Of a DNA stretch of 64,000 bases, positions 24,232-37,244 are shown piece by piece. A program made the position numbers and the translations under genes. Each line of letters begins with the position of its first letter. Position 1 is the stretch's first letter. Origin of the DNA: Akebia trifoliata. Its lineage: Eukaryota > Streptophyta > Magnoliopsida > Ranunculales > Lardizabalaceae. The notes below the pieces were generated by a model. That model was not told where the DNA came from, searched no databases, and saw only the letters and a list, made by a program, of their open reading frames with translations. The DNA is taken from positions 47,105,560 through 47,169,559 of the forward strand of contig CM030711.1 of assembly GCA_017979445.1 (NCBI GenBank). Reading direction: 5' to 3'.

Positions 24232-24601
24232 GAGTAGCGTTCAACAGTTTGGCAAACATTTTGGCAAACACATTTTTCAAAACATGGGTTAGAGGTCTTG
24301 GAATGGGCTGACTTTTGGTGAGGATGATCTCTATGGTGAGGAGATCATCATCACCAAAAATCAGCCCATTCCAAAACTTCTAACCTCATCAAAAATGGTT
24401 TACAAAAAATGGACGGTTCACGATTTTTCAACTTGTAAAATGGGGCTAGAAGTTTTGGAATGAGCTGATTTTTGGTGAGGATGATCTCTACGGTAGAGAT
24501 CATCCTCACCAAAAATCAGCCCATTCCAAGACCTCTAACCCATGTTTTGAAAAAGTGTTTGCCAAAATGTTTGCCAAACTGTTGGCCACGGATAGGGACC
24601 C
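24232..24601. mobile_element. Double-hairpin MITE, copy C3
   Basis: Nearly identical to C1 in core and ends (GAGTAGCGTTCAA start, GGCCACGGATAGGGACCC end). It differs by a few bases and a small indel at the left end. (TA)n on both sides masks any target duplication. C1 and C3 flank C2 in direct orientation. Confidence 0.85.
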
Positions 24602-24615
24602 TATATATATATATA

Positions 24616-24893
24616 TATTAGAAACTTTCTGAGGCCTTAAAGAGAGCTAAACATTTTTAAATATATGGGCTAGAAGTTTCGGAATAGACTGATTTTTTGT
24701 GAGAACAATCTCTATGGTGAGGAGATCATCCTCACAAAAAATTAGCTTATTCCAAAACTTTTAATCTCATCAAAAGTGGTTTATAAATAATTGATGGTCC
24801 ACAATTCTTCAATTTGTAAATTGGGGTTAGAAATTTCAGAATGTTCTGAAAAATGTTTGACACTTTTTAGGGTCTCCGAACACTCTCCTCTAT
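24616..24893. mobile_element. Degenerate double-hairpin MITE, copy C4
   Basis: Hairpin 1 is recognisable (GGAATAGACTGATTTTTTGT against ACAAAAAATTAGCTTATTCC), as is the spacer, but hairpin 2 is reduced to its first half. The ends contain AAACATTTTTAAA and AAAAATGTTTGACAC. It is the oldest-looking copy of this cluster. Confidence 0.65.
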
Positions 24894-25365
24894 GTATATA
24901 GTTTTTCTTTAAGAACGAACATAAAGAAATTATCGTTTAGAGAGGGAAAAAAAAAAAGGAGCCATTTTAGAACGGTGTACAATAATAGGATATTATAGTG
25001 GTAATAGGAATAGAGGATATCAAACCTCTTTACTTTTTTGGCTGTAGCTTTGTAATTTTTGCAATGTGTTAAAGTTTGTGTCAAATTGAATAATTAAAAG
25101 AGAATCTTGTCATCTCATATAAAACTCCAATAGTTGATATTTATGCCTATCTTGATAATACAAATCTAAGAGATACTTATCCCAAGAATAAATCTCAACC
25201 ATTAGATTTTATATTTAAACGATTGGGATCATGTGTTTGTTTCATGAGTCAAGGGATCCTGACCCGTTATTTAATGTATTAAAACATCTCATATAGTAAT
25301 GTCTCATAATCTAATACTTTAACACTACATGTGGACGTAGGAACCAACTCACAACTACTTTCATA

Positions 25366-25523
25366 GAGTCGTGATAATCTAACGCCCTCCTCCGACATAC
25401 GCCCCCATCACAGAATCATATATCATTTTCCTTGGGATACACAAGAAAAAGATTTATGATTCTAAGTATCCCAAGGCAAATGGTCTACGGTTTTGTGATG
25501 GGGAAGTCAGAAAATCATTATTC
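25366..25523. mobile_element. Mutator-type MITE, GAGTNATGAT family, copy 1
   Basis: This 158-bp hairpin element starts GAGTCGTGATAATC. Inverted blocks CATCACAGAATCAT / GGTTTTGTGATG and CTTGGGATAC / GTATCCCAAG pair across it. Flanks ACTTTCATA (25357-25365) and ACTTTTGTA (25524-25532) match at 7 of 9, consistent with an old 9-bp duplication. Confidence 0.6.
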
Positions 25524-25650
25524 ACTTTTGTATTCATGACTTTTCCATTGTTCCAACCTAACCCACCCAAACCAAAATTTTATGAAGGTTTATAAATTAT
25601 TCTTAAAATATTAATTATTTAAATCAAGGAATAATCTTTACCACCAACAA

Positions 25651-25668
25651 CCCCCCCCCCCCCCCCCC
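25651..25668. repeat. Poly(C) tract of 18
   Basis: An uninterrupted run of 18 C, about 180 bases past the glycerol kinase stop codon on that gene's 3' side. The exact length is prone to sequencing error. Confidence 0.85.
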
Positions 25669-25843
25669 TAAAAAAAAGAAAAAAAAAGTGATTCACATTC
25701 AAAATATATATATATATATATAAATACTCGCTTTATTTTTTTTTATTAAAAGTAAAGATTAAGGATAAAATAGATAAAATAAATCAAGTAGATTAGGAGA
25801 GAAAACACTATATATATAAATAAAAAAATAAAATAAAAAAGAG

Positions 25844-29098
<3,255 letters not shown>

Positions 29099-29221
29099 TC
29101 CTTTCGATCTCTTAGAAACTCAAAAGGTCTCTTAAAAACAAAGAAACATAGACACGGAGAGAGAGAGAGTTAAAATCTTGATTTGCTAACTAAAAAAAAT
29201 GAGAATTTCGATATTATATGC

Positions 29222-29353
29222 CACGTGGATGTGTCTTCATACCTTTGACTTTGATATTTGCGAATTATCCTTTTTACAGTTGCAAGGAGGGTATTAATGT
29301 ACATCCTGGAGTTCGGTTGCAATCTTACTCATATTATTAAATTCTGCCACGTG
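29222..29353. promoter_or_regulatory. Pair of G-boxes upstream of glycerol kinase
   Basis: Perfect CACGTG palindromes at 29222-29227 and 29348-29353, both as GCCACGTGG, lie about 125 and 250 bases before the start codon on the minus strand. A regulatory role is inferred from position. Confidence 0.45.
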
Positions 29354-29998
29354 GTAAACCATCTTGGTTGCTTATCCACCCTTCGAATTAATATTTTTCT
29401 TTATGGGCTTTAGGAACAGGCCCATCCATGGACTTCAAGAACCAAATCAGTCTTCTATGTGATAATTTACAATTGTTAGGAACTTAAGAATGTCAATGGA
29501 TTGGATTGGTTCTAAAATTGATACCAATCCAGTAAGAAATTTATTAGATCCGGATCCAATCGGATTATTCCTTTTAAGTTCTGGACCAGATTCAATATAA
29601 TATGTTGTTCTGTATCCCATCTGATCCAACCCAAAAACCAATAATTTTGGATCAATCTATTGATCCACTCCAATCAGATTGATTTTGATCAAAGTATTTA
29701 AATAAAATACATAATTAATATATAAATTTTATCGGATCAGGCCCCTATTAAATCAAAACATGGTCGATCCAGAAGCAATCGGAATGGTAATCAATTTGGT
29801 TTCTTATTCAGATCGATGAGATTCATTTAGTGGGAAGAAATCATCAATTAGACTGATTTTACGTGACAAGTTCACCATTATGTGGGCAAATCGTCCGTGG
29901 GTCGATGCTCTCGAAAGATGATGCAATGAGTTGATGGGCCACTAGAAATCTCATTTTCTTCTCACTCAAACGATAATGATGAATTGAAATTGACAATT
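29354..29998. other. Intergenic DNA with a GGATCCGGATCC-type repeat
   Basis: About 29485-29800 is rich in GGATTGGAT, GATCCGGATCCAATC and GATCCAACC phrases that recur in inverted order near 58850-59145. It looks like a dispersed non-coding repeat; ends are not defined. Confidence 0.35.
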
Positions 29999-30476
29999 CA
30001 TTTGAGCTCAACAACCCTTAGTAAGATTTGAAATTTTACTAAGTTAATAAAGAAAATGTATTTCTTCATTAAGGAATCAATGAATTACATTCAATATAAA
30101 AATAAAAGCACTTTCCTCGCTAACATATAAAATCTCCAATCTTACTAAGGGTCATTGAGCCCACATGGATCACCACATTGGTAATCCAACACCACAAGCC
30201 TCTGCATTTCATGGAAAAATTCAAATAAAAAAAAACACAAAAACCTTTCTTTTTATTTATTTATTTCATCTAATGTCTTTAAAATGGATGGCTATCGAAC
30301 CCCTAAATTTAAAAGTGAAATGTAATGGTGAGAGATAATTGATATTTGAATTTTTTTTTTTCCCAAAGTTCTTAAAATTTCCTAATCTACATCCTTGTGG
30401 CATCAAGTCATGTTTTTGGAAGTCACAATGTCAATTCATTACCTATAGTAAAATTTCATATCTTACTAAGTTAATC
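29999..30476. repeat. Dispersed repeat R, copy 1
   Basis: It shares an ordered set of phrases with 32903-33232 and 50297-51165: GAGCTCAACAACCCTTAGTA, TGGATCACCACATTGGTAAT, TTTCATGGAAAAATTCAA, AAAATGGATGGCTATC and CATCCTTGTGGCAT followed by CATGTTTTTGGAAG. Its ends look like inverted (C)TTAGTAAGATTTGAAAT / TTTCATATCTTACTAAG. No coding capacity. Confidence 0.6.
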
Positions 30477-30512
30477 AAGATGGTCTGACTCATATTCCCC
30501 CTTTCCCCCCCT

Positions 30513-30802
30513 GTGATCCCCTCTTTCTCCTAACAAGGACCAGTTTCCCCTCCTAACCCCCTTGGGAGGAGTAGCTCAGAGCTCAATAAAGCAATTAACT
30601 CGAAGAAAGATTTGAAGGGCTAAACTCGAACTCTTGCTTTTAGTTCAAAAAGATTAGTTTCTCTTTTCTTTTTTGAGCTAAAAGCAGGTGTTCGAGTCTA
30701 GCCCTTCGGGTCTTTCCTCGAGTTAATTGTTTTATTGAGCTCTGAGCTACTATCCCCGAGGGGGTTAGGAGGGAAAACTGGTCCTTGTTAGGGGAAAGGG
30801 GG
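30513..30802. repeat. Inverted repeat with ~145-bp arms
   Basis: The left arm (CTCCTAACAAGGACCAGTTT ... GAGCTCAATAAAGCAATTAA ... AGTTCAAAAAG) pairs with the right arm ending CTGGTCCTTGTTAGGGGAAA, with a loop of about 10 bases near 30655-30665. The arms differ by scattered substitutions. It abuts a copia fragment on the right, so it may be a rearranged retrotransposon segment. Confidence 0.7.
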
Positions 30803-30824
30803 TTACCCCTTTCCTCACCGACCC

Positions 30825-30970
30825 GAGGAGCTCTATGTCTTGGAGGATGACAAAAATTTTCCATTAGTAGAAGCAGCTAAAGCCAGAATATCAGGAAAGA
30901 AAGTGTCGGCATTCTTGTGACACCACTGATTGGGACATGCAAATTGATCTACGGGTGCTGATCAACTTTT
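30825..30970 (+). pseudogene. Ty1/copia scrap, GAG-pre-integrase region
   Basis: Reading from GAG GAG CTC TAT at 30825 gives EELYVLEDDKNFPLVEAAK, then ARISGKKVSAFL, followed by stop-HH-stop-LGHAN-stop-S. The copia pre-integrase motif is WHHRLGHANLS. Both early stops are TGA, explained by TGG to TGA (Trp) and CGA to TGA (Arg). No integrase or reverse transcriptase follows. Confidence 0.7.
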
Positions 30971-32902
30971 GCCTTTATTTATATGAAAAATAGAATTTTT
31001 TATGTACTAGCAAGTGGAATCGTGTTGAGGTTTGTGTTAGACTTGAAAGGTGAAAGATAAGAAGAAAGATGGATAGGGTAAAAGAATTTGAACAAATAGA
31101 AATAATATATATTTTTATATTAAAATAGAAGTTTGTTAAAACTGAGAAAGAGAAACATCCTTGTTTTGATGGGATTCCTCTTTCTCTATTTTTTAGACTT
31201 GCTAATCTCCCAATTGATTATGCTAATCCTTTTTTAATTTCTATACGTGTGAAACAAACGCAACTTTTACTAATAATGTATCTTACACAATAAGTTGGAT
31301 ATACTCTCTCGACAAACAAACACTGCCAGAAGGATTGTGATTTTTAGCCTCTATTGCTTTGATACTTATAGAATTATATATTGTAAAGTATCTCTTAATA
31401 TAATGATGTATGTAGGTATACTATACATGTATTATTTTATAGGATTATTAATTACATAATAATTAAAAACAAGCCTTCCTACAAAAGCATCCAACATGAA
31501 ATCTAATGATTCCCATCACGTGTACCTTGAGCTTTGCTTTCCCACCTACTTAACCAACTAATGCCCACCAGTTGGAATTGTAACGTCTCCATCAATTGTT
31601 TTGTTTGTTTCATCAACTTCAATTCTTTAAGCAAGGATCTGAACCTACATTTAAATATGATTAATTTAATGATTGGAAATAATAGAACTCATACATGTTG
31701 AAGGACCAACCTAACCACCATAAATTAAACTTATGAGTGAGAGAGAGAGAGTGAGGAAATTTTTAAGATCCAACCATTTTGGGACCTACCAATGGCATGT
31801 GAAAAGAGAAACATAGGGGGGTCCCCCATTTTTACAAACATTAAACAAAAGGAGAATGGGTTGAAATATTAAATTCTAAATCCAAATTCAAATTCAAATT
31901 GATATATTCCCTTGATCGTGGAATTCTACGAGTCAGAAAATGATAGAAATACTCATATTTTCAATCTCTTATAATAATAAAAAGTCTTTGAATTTATTTT
32001 TATTTTTTCAAAAAACCCTTCATCTTAAATGTGGGATTTTGATGAAAAGGTTGCACGAGTTTTTCCTACCAAAATGTCTTTTAAATAAATAATTTTTTCC
32101 CTAAATGACTTCGCAAATAAATCAAGGGTTGAGTGTGTTGGATTGTTGAGAAAAATAAGAATTTTCACACATTTTTTTTTTTTTTTTTTTTTGAAGAAGT
32201 CAATAATGGCCAAATAAGTCATTATTTTTACTAATGACAATGAACTTTTGAAGAAAACACAAAGGTTTTCATAAAAGTTTGAAGGCAATGGCATTTTCAG
32301 ACCCTTTCGTTAGTCACTCGTAGAAGACCATGGTCAAGGGAGGTTATGTCATCAATTTTGAAATGAAGGGGATATCTCAATTATAAAACAACACAAGAAG
32401 GGATATACGTAAATTATAGATTATATTATTTTATTATGAAGAAAAAAATTTCTAGAAAGGTTATCATTCTAAATTTTGATTAACTGAATGAATCATGTTC
32501 CTCCATCCAATTTGACTTGAAGGCATGCATTATCTAATTTCAAGTATTTTCTTTCAGCGTCTCAATCCACATTAATTTTAGCCTTTTGTTTTTCTCACAC
32601 TTTTTAGAACCTCTAACTAACTAAAATCACGATAACTTTTGTTGCAAATAAACTAAAACTTTTTCAACCGCTCCTCACTTGTTGGGACTACTATGTTATA
32701 ATGAATATGCCAAAATATATTACTAGTGAGAATGAGATCTTGATTCTCCTCCACACAACCCCCTACCCCCTCAAAATAAAATAAAATAAAATAAAATAAA
32801 TAAATAAAAATGAAATGTTTGGCTTATGTAAGTTTATCTTCTTATCTTGTTTTTTATTTATTTATTATATATATATTTAAAGTGAAACCCTTTCCGTACG
32901 AA
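30971..32902. other. Intergenic DNA, nothing recognised
   Basis: AT-rich with a (GA)n run near 31735-31752 and a long T run near 32169-32192. I see no conserved coding segment or paired termini. Confidence 0.45.
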
Positions 32903-33232
32903 CATGGTAAAATTTTGAGCCTAACTAAAGGTCGTTTTGTTTAAATGGATTACTACATCAAAAAATCTTATACCACAGCCTTTTAAGTTTCATCGAAAAA
33001 ATCAGATCTCGCAAAAAAAATTCTTTTGAACTAGATCCAAGGTTTTGAAAATGGATGGCTATCAAATTTTCACATAACTCCTAAACCTTAAAAATGAAAT
33101 TCAATTGTGAAAATAAATTTTTTTTCAAAATTCATAAAATTTTGTCCTCTACAACCCTGAAGCATTGGAGCGTGTTTTTGAATGCCAAGAGGTGGGCCCA
33201 AGTAAAGGTGAAATCCTCACTAGCTTAATAAG
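32903..33232. repeat. Dispersed repeat R, copy 2 (uninterrupted)
   Basis: It matches copy 3 at 50297-51165 in order: GATCCAAGGTTTTGAAAATG, GGCTATCAAA, CATAAAATTTTGTCC, CTACAACCCTGAAGCATTGG and CGTGTTTTTGAATGCCA. Here the sequence runs straight through the two points where copy 3 is interrupted, so it shows both empty sites. Confidence 0.6.
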
Positions 33233-33623
33233 GCTAGGGGGACTCATATTTATATAGGTTCTTAGTTATGTTTTAAAACCCTTTTTAACTCAGTTTTCCA
33301 CAATGTTGAGCCAACTCAATGATTTGTGACTTGATTCTTTTGAGTCAAATAAGATATCTTAAATTTCTTTAAATATTTTAACATATCATAATATTTAGAA
33401 TTATCATTTCACCATTTTTTTCAACCACAAACAAAACCTTATCTCAAAGATTTGAGATCGATTAAATAAATCATATTCTCACATTCTACTTTGTCCAAAG
33501 TCAAGTCTTATTTTATTGAGAGTGAATTCATTTTTTGTTTCACTTTCTCTTCTGCTAACATTCTTTTGGGCCTTTTTCTCCCTCTTGTCACACTTTCAAC
33601 TAAAATATTTCTTTTAATTTTAA

Positions 33624-34049
33624 GGGTAAATTACACTTTAACCCCTTATAATTTGGCATAATTCCATTTTAACCTCTTAACATTTTGATAATTATACTTA
33701 TCTCCGCTTTCACTGATGAGTTAAATTTTAGATGTTATTTTATTATTTTACCCTCTTATTTTATATTATTTTTTATTAAAAAATATAAATTCTAAAACAA
33801 TAATTAAAATGCCCCCACTTAGGCATTTGTTGAGATCATTTATCATTGACATCTTTTTGTTTATAAAAAAGCATAACACTTTAAGAAGGGCAAAATGGTA
33901 TTTATAAATGTTAAGTTGACAGCAATTTAATGGAAGAGGGGTAAGTGAACCACTTAAATAATTATAAGGGAGTTAAGTGCAATTATCAAAACATCATGTG
34001 GTCAAAATGGAATTATGCCAAACTGCAGGGATCAAAGTGTAATTTACCC
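33624..34049. mobile_element. Foldback MITE with GGGTAAATTACACTTT ends and 9-bp duplication
   Basis: 426 bp with inverted arms of about 70 bp: GGGTAAATTACACTTTAACC ... GGCATAATTCCATTTT, paired with AAAATGGAATTATGCC ... AAAGTGTAATTTACCC. Flanks are TAATTTTAA at 33615-33623 and at 34050-34058, a perfect 9-bp duplication. This points to a Mutator-like element. The interior is AT-rich and non-coding. Confidence 0.85.
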
Positions 34050-34058
34050 TAATTTTAA

Positions 34059-34960
34059 TTGTAATCGGCCTTTGTTGTGGTTCGTAGAGTTGGTTGCTTC
34101 TAAGTATTTCAAGATGACGTACTCAACATACTCCACATATACACAATATGAATTCAAACCTTACTAAGACCTGCAACAATCTTTAACTAAATGGGCCTGG
34201 GTACTCAGCTAAGCCCAACCCACAATCAATGGCAACAATTTAAAGACAACTATGCCCCTAAGCCATTTAACCTCGATCGGGTAAATTCCCAACCTCGATG
34301 GCATCTCTCTGATTGCCGTGGAAGAAGAAGATGAGTCATATTTGGCTCATTTACAAAACACAGAAAAAGAGGTGGAGTGGTAATTGTGTAATTTTACATA
34401 ATTTTACAGACATTTATATAGAAAAAAAAAATACTTGTCTAGATGTACCAGCTTTTCTACTCTGGCGTGAATCTGTTTGGTCCAGCTGTTTCTGCAAATT
34501 AATATAGCGCGATAAATTGATAAGATTTAACTTCAAGCCCTCGAGAAAATGAAATCTGAGAAATTAAGCTTGCTTACGATCTCAACGTAACCGTAGGGTT
34601 AGGTTAAGTGAAACTGTAGTGGTGGTGGGCCACTGCGGCCCATTGCCAATGAAGGCTGAACTTTTAAGAGAACGGAGACAAAAAGAACAATTAGCAAAAT
34701 TACAAAAAGATCCCGAAACCGCCAAAAACACTAGTAATGAGAGGAGGGAAAAAAGGGAGAGAAAGTTTTCAAACATTAAAAATAGAAGAAAAAAATAATT
34801 TGAGAAAATATTATTATCCACTCAGAGGTTTGCGCACACCATTCGAAAAATCGTTGTGGACCCCACGAGCCACGTCAAGACCTTCAAACACCATTCATTC
34901 GATAACCAATCTAATATCTGCTAAGCAAATGAAAAGAATATATATATATATATATATATA
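34059..34960. other. Intergenic DNA, ending in a (TA)n tract
   Basis: No recognisable gene. A (TA)n run at about 34938-34960 leads into the double-hairpin chain. Open frames at 34313-34507, 34582-34821 and 34737-34961 match nothing I know. Confidence 0.4.
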
Positions 34961-35348
34961 GGGAGCGGTTCAGCAGTCCTAAAGTTTGTCAAGTTTGGTG
35001 CCAAACATTTTTTATAAATCACTTTTGATGAGATTAGAAGTTTTGGAATAGGCTGATTTTTTGTGAGGATGATCTCTACACTGTAGAGATCATCCTCACA
35101 AAAAATCAGCTCATTTTGAAACTTCTAACCCTAATTTACAAGTTGAAGAATCATGGACCGTCCAATTTTTATAAATCACTTTTGATGGGATTAGAGATTT
35201 TGGAATAGGCTGATTTTTGGTGAGGATGATCTCCTCATCATAGAGATCATCCTCACAAAAAATCAGCTCATTCCAAAGCGTCTAACCCATATTTTGAAAA
35301 ATGTTTGACACCAAACTTGGCAAACTTTAGGGCTGTTGAACCGTCCCC
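34961..35348. mobile_element. Double-hairpin MITE, copy D1, GGTTCAGCAGTCCTAAAG terminus
   Basis: 388 bp. The ends GGTTCAGCAGTCCTAAAGTT and the complement of GGTTCAACAGCCCTAAAG pair well. Two core hairpins sit around a spacer with GGACCGTCCAATTTTT. First element of the chain; (TA)n separates it from D2. Confidence 0.85.
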
Positions 35349-35360
35349 ATATATATATAT

Positions 35361-35741
35361 GGGAAATGTTCAGCACCCTAAGTTTTACCACACACTTTAA
35401 CAAACGTTTTTTGTCCTACATGGGTTAGAAGTTTTGGAATGAGCTGATTTTTGGTGAGGATGATCTCTATGATTAGAAGATCATCCTCCCCAAAAATCAG
35501 CCCATTCCGAAATGTTTAGCCCCATGTTTACACGTTGAAAAATCGTGGACCGTCCATTTTTTGTAAATCAATTTTGATGGGGTTAGAAGTTTTGGAATGA
35601 GCTGATTTTTGGTGAGGATGATCTCCTCACCATAGAGATCATCCTCACCAAAAATCAGCTCATTCCGAAACTTCTAACCCATGTAAGAAAAAATGCGTTT
35701 GTTAAAGTGTGTGGTAAAACTAAGGGTGGCGAACGGGACCC
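35361..35741. mobile_element. Double-hairpin MITE, copy D2, CACCCTAAGTTTTACCACAC terminus
   Basis: 381 bp from GGGAAATGTTCAGCACCCTA to GGGTGGCGAACGGGACCC. Core hairpins and spacer as in the family. It reads as the exact reverse complement of D3, with a 15-base TA tract between them. Confidence 0.9.
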
Positions 35742-35756
35742 TATATATATATATAT

Positions 35757-36137
35757 GGGTCCCGTTCGCCACCCTTAGTTTTACCACACACTTTAACAAA
35801 CGCATTTTTTCTTACATGGGTTAGAAGTTTCGGAATGAGCTGATTTTTGGTGAGGATGATCTCTATGGTGAGGAGATCATCCTCACCAAAAATCAGCTCA
35901 TTCCAAAACTTCTAACCCCATCAAAATTGATTTACAAAAAATGGACGGTCCACGATTTTTCAACGTGTAAACATGGGGCTAAACATTTCGGAATGGGCTG
36001 ATTTTTGGGGAGGATGATCTTCTAATCATAGAGATCATCCTCACCAAAAATCAGCTCATTCCAAAACTTCTAACCCATGTAGGACAAAAAACGTTTGTTA
36101 AAGTGTGTGGTAAAACTTAGGGTGCTGAACATTTCCC
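35757..36137. mobile_element. Double-hairpin MITE, copy D3, inverted twin of D2
   Basis: 381 bp from GGGTCCCGTTCGCCACCC to GGTGCTGAACATTTCCC. By eye every base pairs with D2, so 35361-36137 is a ~777-bp palindrome centred near 35749. Confidence 0.9.
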
Positions 36138-36153
36138 TATATATATATATATA

Positions 36154-36482
36154 TTGCGACACACATATAGACAACTTGCTTGTCTTATAAGGACAAAAAT
36201 GTTTGGAATGGGCTGATTTTTTGTGAGGATGATCTCTGTGATGAGGGGATCATCCTAGCAAAAAAATCACCTCATTCCAAAACTTGTAACCCCATCAAAA
36301 TTGATTTACCAAAATTGGACGGTCTAGAAGTTTCATAATGAGCTGATTTTTGGCAAGGATGATCTCCTCACCACAAAGATCATCCTCACAAAAAATCAGC
36401 CCATTCCAAACATTTTTGCCCATATAAGACAAAACACATTGTCTATATGTGTGTTGAAATGGTTGTCGTTTGAACCTGACCC
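36154..36482. mobile_element. Double-hairpin MITE, copy D4, C2-type, left end truncated
   Basis: Same terminal module as C2 (CACACATATAGACAAC...), but it starts inside it at TTGCGACACACATATAG, lacking the outer ~20 bases next to the TA tract. The right end GAACCTGACCC is complete. The spacer lacks the small tandem repeat seen in C2. Confidence 0.8.
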
Positions 36483-36501
36483 TATATATATATATATATA
36501 T

Positions 36502-36882
36502 GGGTCCCGTTCGGCACCCTAAGTTTTACCACACACTTTAACAAACGCGTTTTGTCTTATATGAGTTAGAAGTTTCGGAATGAGCTGATTTTTGGTGAGG
36601 ATGATCTCTATGGTGAGGAGATCATCCTCACCAAAAATCAGCTCATTCCAAAACTTCTAACCCCGTCAAAATTGATTTACAAAAAATGGACGGTCCACGA
36701 TTTTTCAACGTGTAAACATGGGGCTAAACATTTCGGAATGGGCTGATTTTTGGGGAGGATGATCTTCTAATCATAGAGATCATCCTCACCAAAAATGAGC
36801 TCATTCCAAAACTTCTAACCCATGTAAGACAAAAAACGTTTGTTAAAGTGTGTGGTAAAACTTAGGGTGCTGAACATTTCCC
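36502..36882. mobile_element. Double-hairpin MITE, copy D5, same type as D3
   Basis: 381 bp from GGGTCCCGTTCGGCACCC to GGTGCTGAACATTTCCC, close to D3 in sequence and orientation, with scattered differences (for example GCGTTTTGTCTTATATGAG). (TA)n on both sides. Confidence 0.85.
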
Positions 36883-36895
36883 TATATATATATAT

Positions 36896-37244
36896 CCCGT
36901 TCAGCAACAAACATTTTGGCAAAACATTTTTCAAAATATGGGTTAGAGGTTTTAAAATAGGCTGATTTTTGGTGAGGATGATCTCTACGGTGAGGAGATC
37001 ATTCTCACCAAAAATCAGCCCATTCCAAAACTTCTAATCCCATCAAAAATGATTTACAAAAAATGGACGGTCCACAATTTTTCAACTTGTAAACTAGGAC
37101 TAGAAGTTTTGGAATTGGCTGATTTTTGGTGAGGATGATCTCCTCACCGTAGAGATCATCCTCACCAAAAATCAGCTCATTCCAAAATCTCTAACCCATG
37201 TTTTGAAAAATGTTTTGCCAAAATGTTCGTTGCTGAACATTTCC
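36896..37244. mobile_element. Double-hairpin MITE, copy D6, A-type terminus
   Basis: 349 bp from CCCGTTCAGCAACAAACATT to TTGCTGAACATTTCC, the same end module as copy A in the HPGT intron. Two core hairpins with the AATGGACGGTCCA spacer. Last element of the chain; (TA)n at 37245-37258 closes it. Confidence 0.85.

Noticed and set aside
34961..37244. CRISPR-like array
   Set aside because: The repeats are inverted arms within ~380-bp elements separated by TA tracts, not short direct repeats with unique spacers, and the genome is a plant nucleus.
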